Shown: positions 32,252-42,090 of the stretch, piece after piece
How the letters are laid out: the number at the start of each line of letters is the position of its first letter
Position numbering within the stretch: the stretch's first letter is position 1
NCBI GenBank assembly: GCA_000336895.1
Contig: AOLX01000023.1
Location: 1 to 64,000, forward strand
DNA from: Haloarcula argentinensis DSM 12282
GTDB taxonomy: Archaea; Halobacteriota; Halobacteria; Halobacteriales; Haloarculaceae
Length of the DNA: 64,000 bases
Reading direction: 5' to 3'
The notes under the pieces: generated by a model
What the model saw: only the letters and a program-made list of their open reading frames with translations
Databases searched by the model: none
What the model was told of the DNA's origin: nothing
Program-made: the position numbers and the translations under genes

Positions 32252-33469
32252 TTAGCGCCGTCGGCGTGCGAGGACGGCTACTGCGAGCAGTGCGGCCATC
32301 GTCAGAGCGACGGTGAAGCCCGGACCGCTGCCGTCGGTTGTTTCGGTCTCCGTCTGTTCCGGCATCGGGGCCGTCCCTCCTGTCGTCGATTCTTCACCCG
32401 GTCTGAACGCGGTAATGTTCGTCGTCGTGGTGAGGTCTCCGGCTGTTGCGGTGAACGTGACGTTGCCGGCTGTAGGGACCGGTGCCGTTATCTCGCCGTC
32501 CGCGTCAGTCTGTCCGACCTCGGTCCCGTTCCGGGTCACTGTCGCGTTCGCCACCGCCTCGTCGTACTCGTCAGTGACCGTGAGCCGGACATTCGCGTCG
32601 ACGACGACCTGTCTGTTGTCCGGCGTGAGCGTAATCTCCGGGGTGCGCCGGATGTCCACGTCGATGGACGTTTCGTCTTCAGACACGCTGACGCGTCTCT
32701 CGACCGTTTCGTATCCTTCCTTGGTCACTGTGACGTCGTAGCGGTCGTTGACCGGCACGCTGACCGACGCCGTCCCGTCGGAGAGCGTCGGTACGGTGCC
32801 GTCGAATCCGCTGCCTGATTGGACCCGGACGCTTGCGTCCCGGATCGGTCTGGAGTCGTTGAAGTGGTCGTCGACGACCTCGGCCTGCAGCAGGACCGAC
32901 CCCTCGCTGATCCGGACCGTCGTCGCCGCCTCGCCGGTGACAGACACGGCGGTCAGGTTTCGGTAGAACCCCGGCTTGGTGACGATGACGCTGTACTCAC
33001 CTTCCTCGACAGGCTGTGTCGTGACGGTCCCGTCACTGCCTGCGTTCCTGTCGACCACGTAGTTCCCGTCCCGATACAGCCGGATGCGAGCGTTCTCTGC
33101 CGGCTGGCCGTCCGCCGTCACCGCGTTGACTGTGGCCGTCGCTGACTCCGAGACCGCTACCTCGATGGACTCCGCCTCGGCATCTTCGACGACGTAGGGG
33201 ACGTTCCGGACGTACTCGTCGTCATTTATCTGGAGCATGACGTCCGCTCCCTCGGGAACATCGATAAGTGCCTGCCCGTTTGCCCGCGTCGTCTCATTGG
33301 ACGGCCCGCCTGCGCCGTCGTCCCACGTCGCCGAGATATCGATCCCGCTGAGCGGGTCACCGTCTTGATCGACGACGGTGACGGAGAGCGTCACCTGCGA
33401 CTGTGCGCCAGCTGTTCCCGCCACTACTCCGGCCCCTACCAGTAGTGTCAGCACTACAGTTGTTAACAT
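32252..33469 (-). CDS. Secreted PGF-CTERM surface protein with carboxypeptidase-regulatory-like domains
   Basis: A 405-residue exported protein. After a signal peptide ending AGTAGAQ come three or four beta-sandwich repeats of the carboxypeptidase-regulatory/Ig-like kind (VVDQDGDPLSGIDISA, TADGQPAENARIRLY, SVRVQSGSG, TVTDEYDEAVANATV), then a Pro/Thr/Glu linker and a PGF-CTERM-like end, GSGPGF plus a hydrophobic helix and RRRR. That tail is cut and lipid-linked by an archaeosortase in haloarchaea. An AT-rich CTTTTATTAATC lies 30 bases before the ATG at 33469 but only 12 from 33487, so I prefer 33469. Confidence 0.8.
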   Translation of the reverse strand: MLTTVVLTLLVGAGVVAGTAGAQSQVTLSVTVVDQDGDPLSGIDISATWDDGAGGPSNETTRANGQALIDVPEGADVMLQINDDEYVRNVPYVVEDAEAESIEVAVSESATATVNAVTADGQPAENARIRLYRDGNYVVDRNAGSDGTVTTQPVEEGEYSVIVTKPGFYRNLTAVSVTGEAATTVRISEGSVLLQAEVVDDHFNDSRPIRDASVRVQSGSGFDGTVPTLSDGTASVSVPVNDRYDVTVTKEGYETVERRVSVSEDETSIDVDIRRTPEITLTPDNRQVVVDANVRLTVTDEYDEAVANATVTRNGTEVGQTDADGEITAPVPTAGNVTFTATAGDLTTTTNITAFRPGEESTTGGTAPMPEQTETETTDGSGPGFTVALTMAALLAVAVLARRRR

Positions 33470-33490
33470 GGTACGGTGACCGAGCATACC

Positions 33491-33506
33491 TGATTAATAA
33501 AAGAGT
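33491..33506 (-). promoter_or_regulatory. TATA box of the PGF-CTERM gene
   Basis: On the minus strand CTCTTTTATTAATCAG contains a clear TATA element, centred about 30 bases before the ATG at 33469. This position argues against the upstream ATG at 33487. Confidence 0.55.
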
Positions 33507-33538
33507 GGACGTAAATCAGTACTGCCGGTAGGGACTCC

Positions 33539-34483
33539 CTACGGCCGTCTAGACTGCTGTGAATCGACGAGCCGCTCGACTTCGGACGGTTCGAGCGGCG
33601 TCAACGGTCCGGACAGTGTTCGAGAGAGCGCTGCCGCCGCAACACCGTGGAGCAGCGCTTCGTCCGTGTCGGCACCGGCGGCCAGTTGCTGGAGCGTCGC
33701 ACCGATGAAGGCCTCGTGTTGTCCCGATTCGTCCACTGCCGACGTCTCGATGGCATCCTGCTCGTGAATGACGCCGTCGTGGTAGGCCACCGCACCGTAC
33801 TCGCTCCGCGTGAGAATCACGCGGGTGAGATCGTACTCCGTTGCGAGTGTGTGCACGACTTCGCGCGGACTCCCTGTCGTATCAAACACCTCGGAAACCT
33901 GCTCTTCGGCGGCAAAGAGGGTATCGACGGCCGGCAGCAGGTCCGAAAGCGCGTCCTGGGCATCCTCGGCGTCCCACAGCCCGGGATGGAAATCGAGATC
34001 GAATGCCCGCATCCCTGCGGCCGCTCTGAGCAATGCCCCTGTCGTGTCGGCGGCTGTGTCAGACAGTGAGAGGGTTGCGCCCGAAGTGAACACCACGTCC
34101 GCGTTCTGTATCTCGCCCATCGGCAGCTCGCCGGGGGTCAGCGTCGCCATCGCGGTGTTGCTGCGGTCCTGTAGCAGCCGCTCGGCACGGGGTGGGTCCG
34201 CGTCCTCGTGGAACGTGAGCCCCTGTCGTCCGGCGTCCGGGTCTGCCCAGACAACGTCCGTCTCCAGCCCGAACTCGTGGAGCTCCGCGACGACGCGCCG
34301 CCCCAGTGGTGTGTCCGGAACCTTCGATAGCCACCGTGCGTCAGCCCCGAGTCGGCCGGCCGTCGCCGCGACACCGCTCGCGGTCCCGTCGACGCGAATC
34401 GTCGCCTCGCGGGCCGTTTCGAACCGCTGTCCGTCTGGGGGTGCAAATCTGAGAGCGGTCTCGCCGAACGTTACGAGTGACAT
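33539..34483 (-). CDS. PfkB-family sugar kinase with altered catalytic motif
   Basis: A 314-residue ribokinase/PfkB-fold protein. The substrate part (TFGETALRFAPPDG, RLGADARWLSKVPDTPLG) and late ATP-binding region are present and resemble 2-keto-3-deoxygluconate kinases. The motif that carries the catalytic base, normally DTxGAGD, reads DESGQHEAF at 251-259: the Gly-Ala-Gly anion hole is Gly-Gln-His and the catalytic Asp is Glu257. It may be a weak or inactive kinase, or a haloarchaeal subclass with a changed base. It shares no close neighbour of sugar metabolism. Confidence 0.8.
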   Translation of the reverse strand: MSLVTFGETALRFAPPDGQRFETAREATIRVDGTASGVAATAGRLGADARWLSKVPDTPLGRRVVAELHEFGLETDVVWADPDAGRQGLTFHEDADPPRAERLLQDRSNTAMATLTPGELPMGEIQNADVVFTSGATLSLSDTAADTTGALLRAAAGMRAFDLDFHPGLWDAEDAQDALSDLLPAVDTLFAAEEQVSEVFDTTGSPREVVHTLATEYDLTRVILTRSEYGAVAYHDGVIHEQDAIETSAVDESGQHEAFIGATLQQLAAGADTDEALLHGVAAAALSRTLSGPLTPLEPSEVERLVDSQQSRRP

Positions 34484-34562
34484 ACCGCGTGCATCGGGGG
34501 ACGGAGGTTTAGTTTAATCGGCTGTATCGACTGCTGTGCCGGGGACGGGCCGTCTTCCCTCG

Positions 34563-36716
<2,154 letters not shown>

Positions 36717-36850
36717 ACGTGCCTCCGCATGTGATTGCCACCGGCTAACGGGCGAAGCGACTTGATACTGTCTGCCCTCGTCGCGCCTATCAGTCTGATC
36801 ATGAAAATAGTTAACACAAAACAGTCCTGACCCTCGCATGGTGACGACCC

Positions 36851-36994
36851 ATGTGCCACCACAGAGAACGCTCTTGGACCGAAGCGACGGCGGACGACGA
36901 GGCAACTGACGAGGACGAGGAGGAACTGCCATCCTTCCTCAACGAGGAGGCGACCGAAACCGAGGTGCTGACCGACGGCGGCGACGAGGCGTAG
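36851..36994 (+). CDS. Small acidic haloarchaeal protein (MCHHRE type)
   Basis: A 47-residue protein, MCHHRERSW followed by an acidic stretch, a conserved-looking LPSFLNEEA and an acidic end with LTDGGDEA. The start has Cys-His-His, which could bind a metal ion. I recognise similar short haloarchaeal proteins but no function. It lies divergent from mutL with 134 bases between; a T-run 37 bases after its stop ends the transcript. Confidence 0.65.
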   Translation: MCHHRERSWTEATADDEATDEDEEELPSFLNEEATETEVLTDGGDEA

Positions 36995-37030
36995 CAGGGT
37001 TTCCCCTCGGCAGCGGTGTTGGCAAACCAG

Positions 37031-37038
37031 CTTTTTTA
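37031..37038 (+). terminator. T-run downstream of the 36851 gene
   Basis: CTTTTTTA with six consecutive T lies 37 bases after the TAG at 36994, fitting archaeal termination. The same bases could be a TATA element for the next gene, but the distance to its start (about 105 bases) is large. Confidence 0.4.
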
Positions 37039-37040
37039 TC

Positions 37041-37090
37041 GTGTGAGTACCGCAGACCTGCAAGTTAGTCGTGTGTGAGTATCGCAAACC
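37041..37090 (+). repeat. Two 18-base direct repeats upstream of the HAD gene
   Basis: GTGTGAGTACCGCAGACC (37041-37058) and GTGTGAGTATCGCAAACC (37073-37090) differ at two of 18 positions and start 32 bases apart, about three helical turns. They lie 50-100 bases before the HAD gene and end next to a possible promoter (ATAGCTAAAG). This is what a site for a dimeric or cooperative regulator looks like. Confidence 0.55.
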
Positions 37091-37142
37091 CGATAGCTAA
37101 AGTACGCTCGCCGTCAGTCGCCACTATCCTGTGGATATCGAC

Positions 37143-38399
37143 ATGGAACAATACGACCAACTCTACCGGCTCTACAAGAGCGTAGACACGACGACGCTGC
37201 GCGGCTATCAGGAGTTCGTCGACCTGTTTCCCCCGCTCAGCTCGACCGTCGCGCTGGAACAGTGGGAAACCGCCAGTGACCGCCTCGACGCCCTCAAATC
37301 GGATATCACTGCCGAGTTTCCCGGGACCGGCGAGACCTACGCAGAAATCGCGGCCCGGCTGACCCGTGACGAGGCCTTTACCGCGCTCGACCTCTACTCG
37401 AAGTACGACCGGTCGGTGAACGTGCTCGTGCTGGACGTCGACGAGACGCTCCGGTCGGCCGGCGACACCGACAACGAAATCCCCCGCGATACGCTGTATC
37501 TCCTGACGCAGTTCCACGAAGCGGGCGTCCCCATCGTCGTCTGTACCGGCCAGACTCTGGAGAACGTCAAGGGGTTCATGATACAGGGGCTGGGCAACGA
37601 CCTCGTTTCCTCCGGACAGATGAGCATCGTCTACGAGTCCGGTAACGGCGTGTTCACGCCCAAACACAGCGAGGACACCAAGCGACTTCTCTACGAACGC
37701 CTCGACAATGCGGTCGTGGACGTGTTCGAGACCGTCCGCCGGCGGGTCCTCTCGGAGGCTCCCGAGGCTGTCGGCAAGCGCTGTCACCTCCAGGGCAACG
37801 AATTCAACGTCACGCTGAAACCCAACGCCGAGGTCGGCAGCGACAACGCCGTCGAAATCATCGACGAGTCCCTGCGCTACCTCTGTGGGTTGGTCGGTGA
37901 CGCCATCGCCACACAGGTGGACGACGCGGTTGACGACCCCGCAGGCTACGCGCGGGCCTACTTCAGCCGCGACCCGGAGATCCTCGACGTCTTGGAGGCG
38001 GGCGACCTCTCGACCGACGCCGACATCGACGACGCGCCCACGGCGTTCCGCGACATCCTCGAACGCGTCGATCTGGGCTACTACGAGGGCGACGCGGCCG
38101 AACTCGTGAGTCTCGAACTGGACAAGTCTGCCGGCGTCGAGGAGGCTTTCGACGTGCTGGGCATCGACGACCCGTTCGCACTCGTGATGGGCGATAGCAA
38201 GAGCGATCTGCGGGTGATGCGCTGGGTCGACAAGAATGACGCCGGTATCGCCGCCGCACCCGCCCATTCCTCGCCCGACGTACTCGATCACGTCAGTTCG
38301 CGAGACGATCTGGTGTACGAGGCCGGGGACGCTAGCACGGTCCTGCGGACGATCTACGGTATCAGCCTCGTCGAGCAACTGGACGAGCAGGGCGAGTGA
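37143..38399 (+). CDS. HAD-superfamily hydrolase-like protein
   Basis: A 418-residue protein with a haloacid-dehalogenase core. Motif I is LDVDETL with Asp98 and Asp100, motif II has VVCTGQ with Thr134, and motif IV is GDSKSD at 350-355. All catalytic acids are present, so phosphatase activity is plausible. A helical N-terminal region of about 90 residues and a large cap between 140 and 340 are extra and unfamiliar. A GTG at 37131 is an alternative start. The upstream direct repeat suggests regulation. Confidence 0.78.
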   Translation: MEQYDQLYRLYKSVDTTTLRGYQEFVDLFPPLSSTVALEQWETASDRLDALKSDITAEFPGTGETYAEIAARLTRDEAFTALDLYSKYDRSVNVLVLDVDETLRSAGDTDNEIPRDTLYLLTQFHEAGVPIVVCTGQTLENVKGFMIQGLGNDLVSSGQMSIVYESGNGVFTPKHSEDTKRLLYERLDNAVVDVFETVRRRVLSEAPEAVGKRCHLQGNEFNVTLKPNAEVGSDNAVEIIDESLRYLCGLVGDAIATQVDDAVDDPAGYARAYFSRDPEILDVLEAGDLSTDADIDDAPTAFRDILERVDLGYYEGDAAELVSLELDKSAGVEEAFDVLGIDDPFALVMGDSKSDLRVMRWVDKNDAGIAAAPAHSSPDVLDHVSSRDDLVYEAGDASTVLRTIYGISLVEQLDEQGE

Positions 38400-38491
38400 G
38401 CTACGACTCCCCGCTTTTTGATGGTCTCGACCGATTGAGTCCCACGGGCTACCCACCCAACAATTAGGCGTCTCCCCGCCGAACTGCTACC

Positions 38492-38998
38492 ATGAGTCTC
38501 GATAACGTGTTCGGGCAGGTGCCGGACCCGCAGTCGTACTCCTTCCCGGACTACTCGCTCTCGCAGGGCGACCCCGTCAAACCCATCGCGCTGACCGACG
38601 ACGAACTGACGGCGCTGCTCGACCTGTACGACGCCTTCAGTGCCGTGGACCCGACGGGTATGGATTCGAACCCCTTCCTGCGGGCGACGAGCGAGTTCCT
38701 CCAGCAGACGCTCGGTGCGCCGCTCACACGGCCTGATGAGCAACTGAACGACGATATCGCCGGTCTGCTCAACGACTTTTCGGACGACATCGGTGGGCAG
38801 TCGATGGGCGTCGTCGACGCGACGCCGGCCCATCACCGGACGCTGTACTTCTTCCTGACAAGCTGTAAAGCGTATCACATGGCCCCGCATCTGCGGTTCG
38901 ACCCCGACCCGGCCGCCGTCGAGACGCTGTACGCGGTGTACAAACGAGTGACCGATCAGGCGTTCTACCTCAAGCGGCCGAAGAGCGTGCTCGAGTGA
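38492..38998 (+). CDS. Haloarchaeal protein of unknown function
   Basis: A 168-residue acidic soluble protein, mostly helical, with no membrane segment, Cys pair or recognisable motif beyond HHRTLYFFLTSCKAYHMAPH near residues 111-130, which has several histidines and could bind metal. It follows the HAD gene by 92 bases on the same strand and precedes a small CxxC gene. Function unknown. Confidence 0.65.
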   Translation: MSLDNVFGQVPDPQSYSFPDYSLSQGDPVKPIALTDDELTALLDLYDAFSAVDPTGMDSNPFLRATSEFLQQTLGAPLTRPDEQLNDDIAGLLNDFSDDIGGQSMGVVDATPAHHRTLYFFLTSCKAYHMAPHLRFDPDPAAVETLYAVYKRVTDQAFYLKRPKSVLE

Positions 38999-39062
38999 CT
39001 GCCGGCGCATGCCCGGCGGACGCTCCGGTCCGTTTATCGGGGAGCGAGGTAAACTGCCGCCA

Positions 39063-39263
39063 ATGACAACCGACCAGCCCGAGATTCCGGCCGTGTGTGA
39101 GGAGTGCGGGACGCGGACATCGGTCGCCTTCGAGGATGTCGAGGACGCCGTCGCGCGCCACAACGAGCAGCTTCACGACGGCGAACCGGTCGCTGAGGTC
39201 GACCCCGACGTACTGGAAGAACTCGCCGATCGTCTGGCAAAGGACATCGGCTTGCTGGAATAG
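39063..39263 (+). CDS. Small CxxC protein
   Basis: A 66-residue acidic protein with CEEC (residues 12-15) followed by a His (NEQLH) and a helical acidic C-terminus. This could be half of a zinc site. It is divergent in sense from its downstream neighbour and follows the 38492 gene by 64 bases. I do not recognise the family. Confidence 0.6.
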   Translation: MTTDQPEIPAVCEECGTRTSVAFEDVEDAVARHNEQLHDGEPVAEVDPDVLEELADRLAKDIGLLE

Positions 39264-39277
39264 TCCGCTGTCCAGCG

Positions 39278-39727
39278 TCAGCCGTCCAGCGGGAGCCGCT
39301 CGTAGGCCTCTCGATCAGCGCCGGCGGCAAGCGTTCGCGGCCGCAGCCGGCAGACGTTCTTCACGGTTCGCGGGCCGAGCACGCGGGGCGAGACGAACCG
39401 CGGTCGCCCCGGCTCAGTTCCAGGGCCGTCACCCAGTGCGAGCACCGCGCCGTTGAGGTCGGCGAGCGGGATACACGCCAGGTCGCCGTTTGCCGATTCG
39501 AACTGGACGTGGGTCGTATCGCCGGGCATCGACGCCGCCTCTAACAGTTCGAACACGGCAATACCGGTGTACTCCCGTTCGATACGGTCGCCGGAGGCAC
39601 ACTCGAACGCGACCGGTCCGGAGATGACATCGAACGGGAGTCGCTCGGGAGCCACGTCCCAAGGGAGCAATATCGGGTCAGCCCCGTCGATGCGGACCGT
39701 CGGCCGCTCCTCCGGTGTCTGCGTCAT
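39278..39727 (-). CDS. Small molybdopterin-oxidoreductase-like protein
   Basis: A 149-residue protein that looks like a short version of the sulfite-oxidase-type molybdopterin-binding domain: VAPERLPFDVISGPVAFECASGDRIEREYTGI, then TGIAVFELLEAA and VQFESANGDLACIPLADL, a pattern of that fold. It is much shorter than a full catalytic subunit (about 250-400 residues) and has no obvious dimerisation domain. It may bind cofactor weakly or be a non-catalytic relative. Function uncertain. Confidence 0.55.
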   Translation of the reverse strand: MTQTPEERPTVRIDGADPILLPWDVAPERLPFDVISGPVAFECASGDRIEREYTGIAVFELLEAASMPGDTTHVQFESANGDLACIPLADLNGAVLALGDGPGTEPGRPRFVSPRVLGPRTVKNVCRLRPRTLAAGADREAYERLPLDG

Positions 39728-39796
39728 AGGTATTCTTTCCGCCTGAGGATCTTCAGCGGTTCGGGATGGCCGTGATTTGCAACCCACATCCGACTC

Positions 39797-40108
39797 TCAC
39801 TCCCGGGAGTGGAGCGAGTACGCGATAAAGAGAACGCCGACGAACTGGAAGGCGCGAGTGACGAGTGTCAGCGGTTGCTGGAACTGACTGGAGAGCAGGT
39901 CCTGACGAAGGAGGACCGAGCCGGTGAACGCGACGACGAAGGCCACCGCAGTGAGGCAGAACAGCCCGACAGAGAGGTACTGCATTGCACGGCTATTATG
40001 TCGCCGATACCCTCGGTAGGCCTGGTAGCCGACGTACCCACCCAGTACTGTCGAGCCAAACGCCAGGGCGGTGATGAGCCAGTTCATGAGCGTCTCGATG
40101 GCGACCAT
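39797..40108 (-). CDS. Small membrane protein (DUF7521-like)
   Basis: A 103-residue protein with three predicted helices (about residues 8-30, 42-66, 78-100) joined by a basic loop YRGYRRHNSRA. It follows the winged-helix regulator by a single base and is certainly co-transcribed with it. Pairs of this kind are common in haloarchaea; I recall the membrane part as DUF7521. It may sense a membrane signal for the regulator, but that is inference. Confidence 0.7.
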   Translation of the reverse strand: MVAIETLMNWLITALAFGSTVLGGYVGYQAYRGYRRHNSRAMQYLSVGLFCLTAVAFVVAFTGSVLLRQDLLSSQFQQPLTLVTRAFQFVGVLFIAYSLHSRE

Positions 40109-40109
40109 A

Positions 40110-40493
40110 TCAGAGATTCTCCCACATCTTTGTGAATCGGTCCGCAGTGTCCTGTTCGTCCTGTCCCGGGAACGCCGGCGGTTCGGTCCGCTCGATTTCG
40201 GTTTCGAAGTCACCGTCAGCAAGCGCCAGCGAGAACTCCGAGAGCGTGGCAGCGAACACGCTGTAGTCGTTGCCGCCCGTCTCTATCTGGGTCTGCTCCT
40301 CGATGAGGCCGTACTCCTGAAGCCACTCGACCCGTCTGTACACGGTCGGTTGTGACATCTCACACTGGTCGGCGAGCTGTTTCGCGGACATGGGTTTGAC
40401 ACTCGTTGCTGCGAGGATGTCCCGGGCGTACTCGTCACTGAGCAGGTCGAGGATGTCGCCCACGGCCGGGTCCTCACTCACGTACTGGACCAA
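40110..40493 (-). CDS. Winged helix-turn-helix transcriptional regulator
   Basis: A 127-residue ArsR-like regulator. The wHTH covers residues 10-75: helices around ILDLLSDEYARDILAATS, recognition helix MSQPTVYRRVEWLQEYGLI and the wing EEQTQIETGGNDYSVF. It binds no obvious metal (no Cys pairs). It is the first gene of an operon with a small membrane protein. A TATA-like CTTTTATTC about 15-20 bases before its ATG and another at 40779 may both act; a long hairpin-rich stretch lies upstream. Confidence 0.8.
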   Translation of the reverse strand: MVQYVSEDPAVGDILDLLSDEYARDILAATSVKPMSAKQLADQCEMSQPTVYRRVEWLQEYGLIEEQTQIETGGNDYSVFAATLSEFSLALADGDFETEIERTEPPAFPGQDEQDTADRFTKMWENL

Positions 40494-40844
40494 CGCCCCG
40501 TCCCTGAATAAAAGGTCCTGTCAGTTTCCGAGTCAGAAGTCAGCCACGTCAGAGAATGGGGCAGTGTCAGCGGAGACCGGCGCGGGCAGGGCATTGCCTT
40601 CGGGCGAAGGTGGGGCGAGGGAGGGGACCAGTTCACGGGCGGCTTGGCCCACATTCCTTCCCAGAGTGGCACTCCGGGGAACCTTGGGGCAGTGTGGTGG
40701 ACAGACAGCGGCCATCGCCGGAGGGCGCTGGTGGCACGGTGTTGTTAGGGCCGCTGCACTCGAATTGAGGAGGGGTTCCATAATATAACGTGCAGTCGAA
40801 CTTCTGGCCCAGAAAACGGCGGCTTGATATGCCAGCGTTGGCGT
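40494..40844. other. Gene-free 351-base interval with hairpins
   Basis: No convincing open frame is present. The interval is GC-rich and contains several inverted repeats (see the RNA candidate), a repeated GGGGCAGTGT (40558 and 40686) and two copies of TGCASTCGAA (40755 and 40791), the S being C or G. It lies between the stop of the LolA-like gene and the winged-helix gene, all on the minus strand. Confidence 0.6.
40555..40760 (-). ncRNA. Candidate structured non-coding RNA or long leader
   Basis: Three stems are visible: CCTTCG/CGAAGG (40597-40610), TCCC-GAGT/ACTC-GGGA (40659-40680, one mismatch) and CAGCGGCC/GGCCGCTG (40706-40756, eight perfect pairs enclosing a 35-base loop). On the minus strand a TATA-like CGTTATATT (40782-40790) stands about 25-30 bases before the first stem. 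I could not match it to RNase P RNA, SRP RNA or any riboswitch. Strand is a guess based on that promoter. It might instead be a leader of the winged-helix operon. Confidence 0.35.
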
Positions 40845-42029
40845 TCACTCGCCGCTGGGACAGCCGATCGACTGGCCAACGATGACGAGTCGGTCCGCGG
40901 ACACGCCTCTACCACGAATCTTGTACCGGTAGCGCTCGCAGTTCCACGACACTGATGTTGTCAGCCCATAGCTGACCTGCGCCGGTTGCCCGTCGATTGT
41001 TATCCCCTCGCTGGCGTTCTCTTCGTCAGCCAGCCGGTCGTACTTGGCAACAGTGATCAGACTGGTTCGGTTCATGTAGCGGAGGCCGACGCTGTGGACC
41101 CGTCCCCGTGTCTGGGTCGCATAGGTCAGTTCGTACCCCGGCGGGATGTCGGGCTTCGGAACCTGAATCTCGGTGTCGGCTTCGAGCGCCCCGACCGATT
41201 CGTAGGTCTGTTGGTCCGGCGTCTCTGGGACCCTGACAGTCGTGTTGTCGGGGAAGTTGGGGGTAAACACGTCCTCGGACACGCCGGTGTCGTAGGTGAC
41301 GTCCGTGTACGTCGTCGTCACGACTGTTCGCTCATCGTCGGCTGTCCACGCAGTGCGCTTTTTCACCGGGAAGAACTGCTCTGTATCCACCCAGACCGTC
41401 TGCTCGTAGGCCGCTGTGTCGTCTTTCGGTGCCACGTGAATGACGTAGGCTTCACGCCCGTCGATTGATTCAGTACCGTGGTAGCTGACGGTCATCGTGC
41501 CGGCAGAGACGGTCGGCCGCTGCTCGCCGCGGGGAACAACGGGCAACGGCTCAACCGACGGTGAGTCGGCCGTCGTGTCGGTTGCCGTCTCCATGTTGAG
41601 ATTCGCAAACAGACGCTGCAGCCGCTCACCCTGGTCTGAATCAGTTCTGCTGAGAGAGATACGTGTGGCGTTCGTGCGGCGCTGGTCGTACAGCCACAGC
41701 ATCGATCCGTTCGACACCCGATGGTCGTATCGCTCGACAGTGCTGTTGACGACCGCCAGCCGTTTCTTCTGGGTTCCTGGCTGGAGCGCGGCGTCGTAGG
41801 TCGTCCGGCTCGCAACTGTCCCGTTCCGGGTAATCGTCGTCGTCTGTGTCGCGTTCACACCGTCTATCGACTGGTAGCGTTGCTGTACGTCCGCATCGAT
41901 CTGGGGCCGATCGGCGGTCCCGGTACTCGCGAACGCAAGCGACCAGATCGAAACAGCCAGTACACCAACAACGACTACCGTCGCGATGGTAAGAACCAGT
42001 CGTTCCGATGTGAGGTGTCGAGTGACCAT
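40845..42029 (-). CDS. LolA-like lipoprotein-carrier-fold protein, full-length copy
   Basis: A 394-residue membrane-anchored protein with one N-terminal helix (residues 10-34) and an outer domain of the LolA/LppX type (TQTTTITRNGTVASRTTYDAAL, GSMLWLYD, VDTEQFFPVKKRTA), followed by a C-terminal domain of about 110 residues (PPGYELTYATQTRGRVHS to GCPSGE) resembling DUF4367. It is the second of two tandem copies that follow an ABC exporter on the same strand. LolA-fold proteins carry hydrophobic molecules; a link with the ABC exporter is plausible. Confidence 0.75.
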   Translation of the reverse strand: MVTRHLTSERLVLTIATVVVVGVLAVSIWSLAFASTGTADRPQIDADVQQRYQSIDGVNATQTTTITRNGTVASRTTYDAALQPGTQKKRLAVVNSTVERYDHRVSNGSMLWLYDQRRTNATRISLSRTDSDQGERLQRLFANLNMETATDTTADSPSVEPLPVVPRGEQRPTVSAGTMTVSYHGTESIDGREAYVIHVAPKDDTAAYEQTVWVDTEQFFPVKKRTAWTADDERTVVTTTYTDVTYDTGVSEDVFTPNFPDNTTVRVPETPDQQTYESVGALEADTEIQVPKPDIPPGYELTYATQTRGRVHSVGLRYMNRTSLITVAKYDRLADEENASEGITIDGQPAQVSYGLTTSVSWNCERYRYKIRGRGVSADRLVIVGQSIGCPSGE

Positions 42030-42090
42030 ATCTCGGGCTATCGGGCGCAGGGGACTGTCTGGCTACGTTTGATCTGTCTGGGCGACAATA

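Noticed and set aside
36717..36932. N-terminal extension of mutL
   Set aside because: The upstream codons give a basic, Cys-containing stretch with no MutL similarity, and MTDIQRLDD is the normal family start.
37065..38456. Open frame of 463 codons on the minus strand
   Set aside because: Antisense to the HAD gene, which has complete catalytic motifs.
40533..40781. Open frame of 82 codons on the minus strand
   Set aside because: Rich in Pro and Ser without any pattern; it overlaps the inverted repeats, so a structured non-coding stretch explains it better.
40494..40844. RNase P RNA or SRP RNA
   Set aside because: I looked for their conserved cores by eye on both strands and did not find them; kept only as an unnamed RNA candidate.
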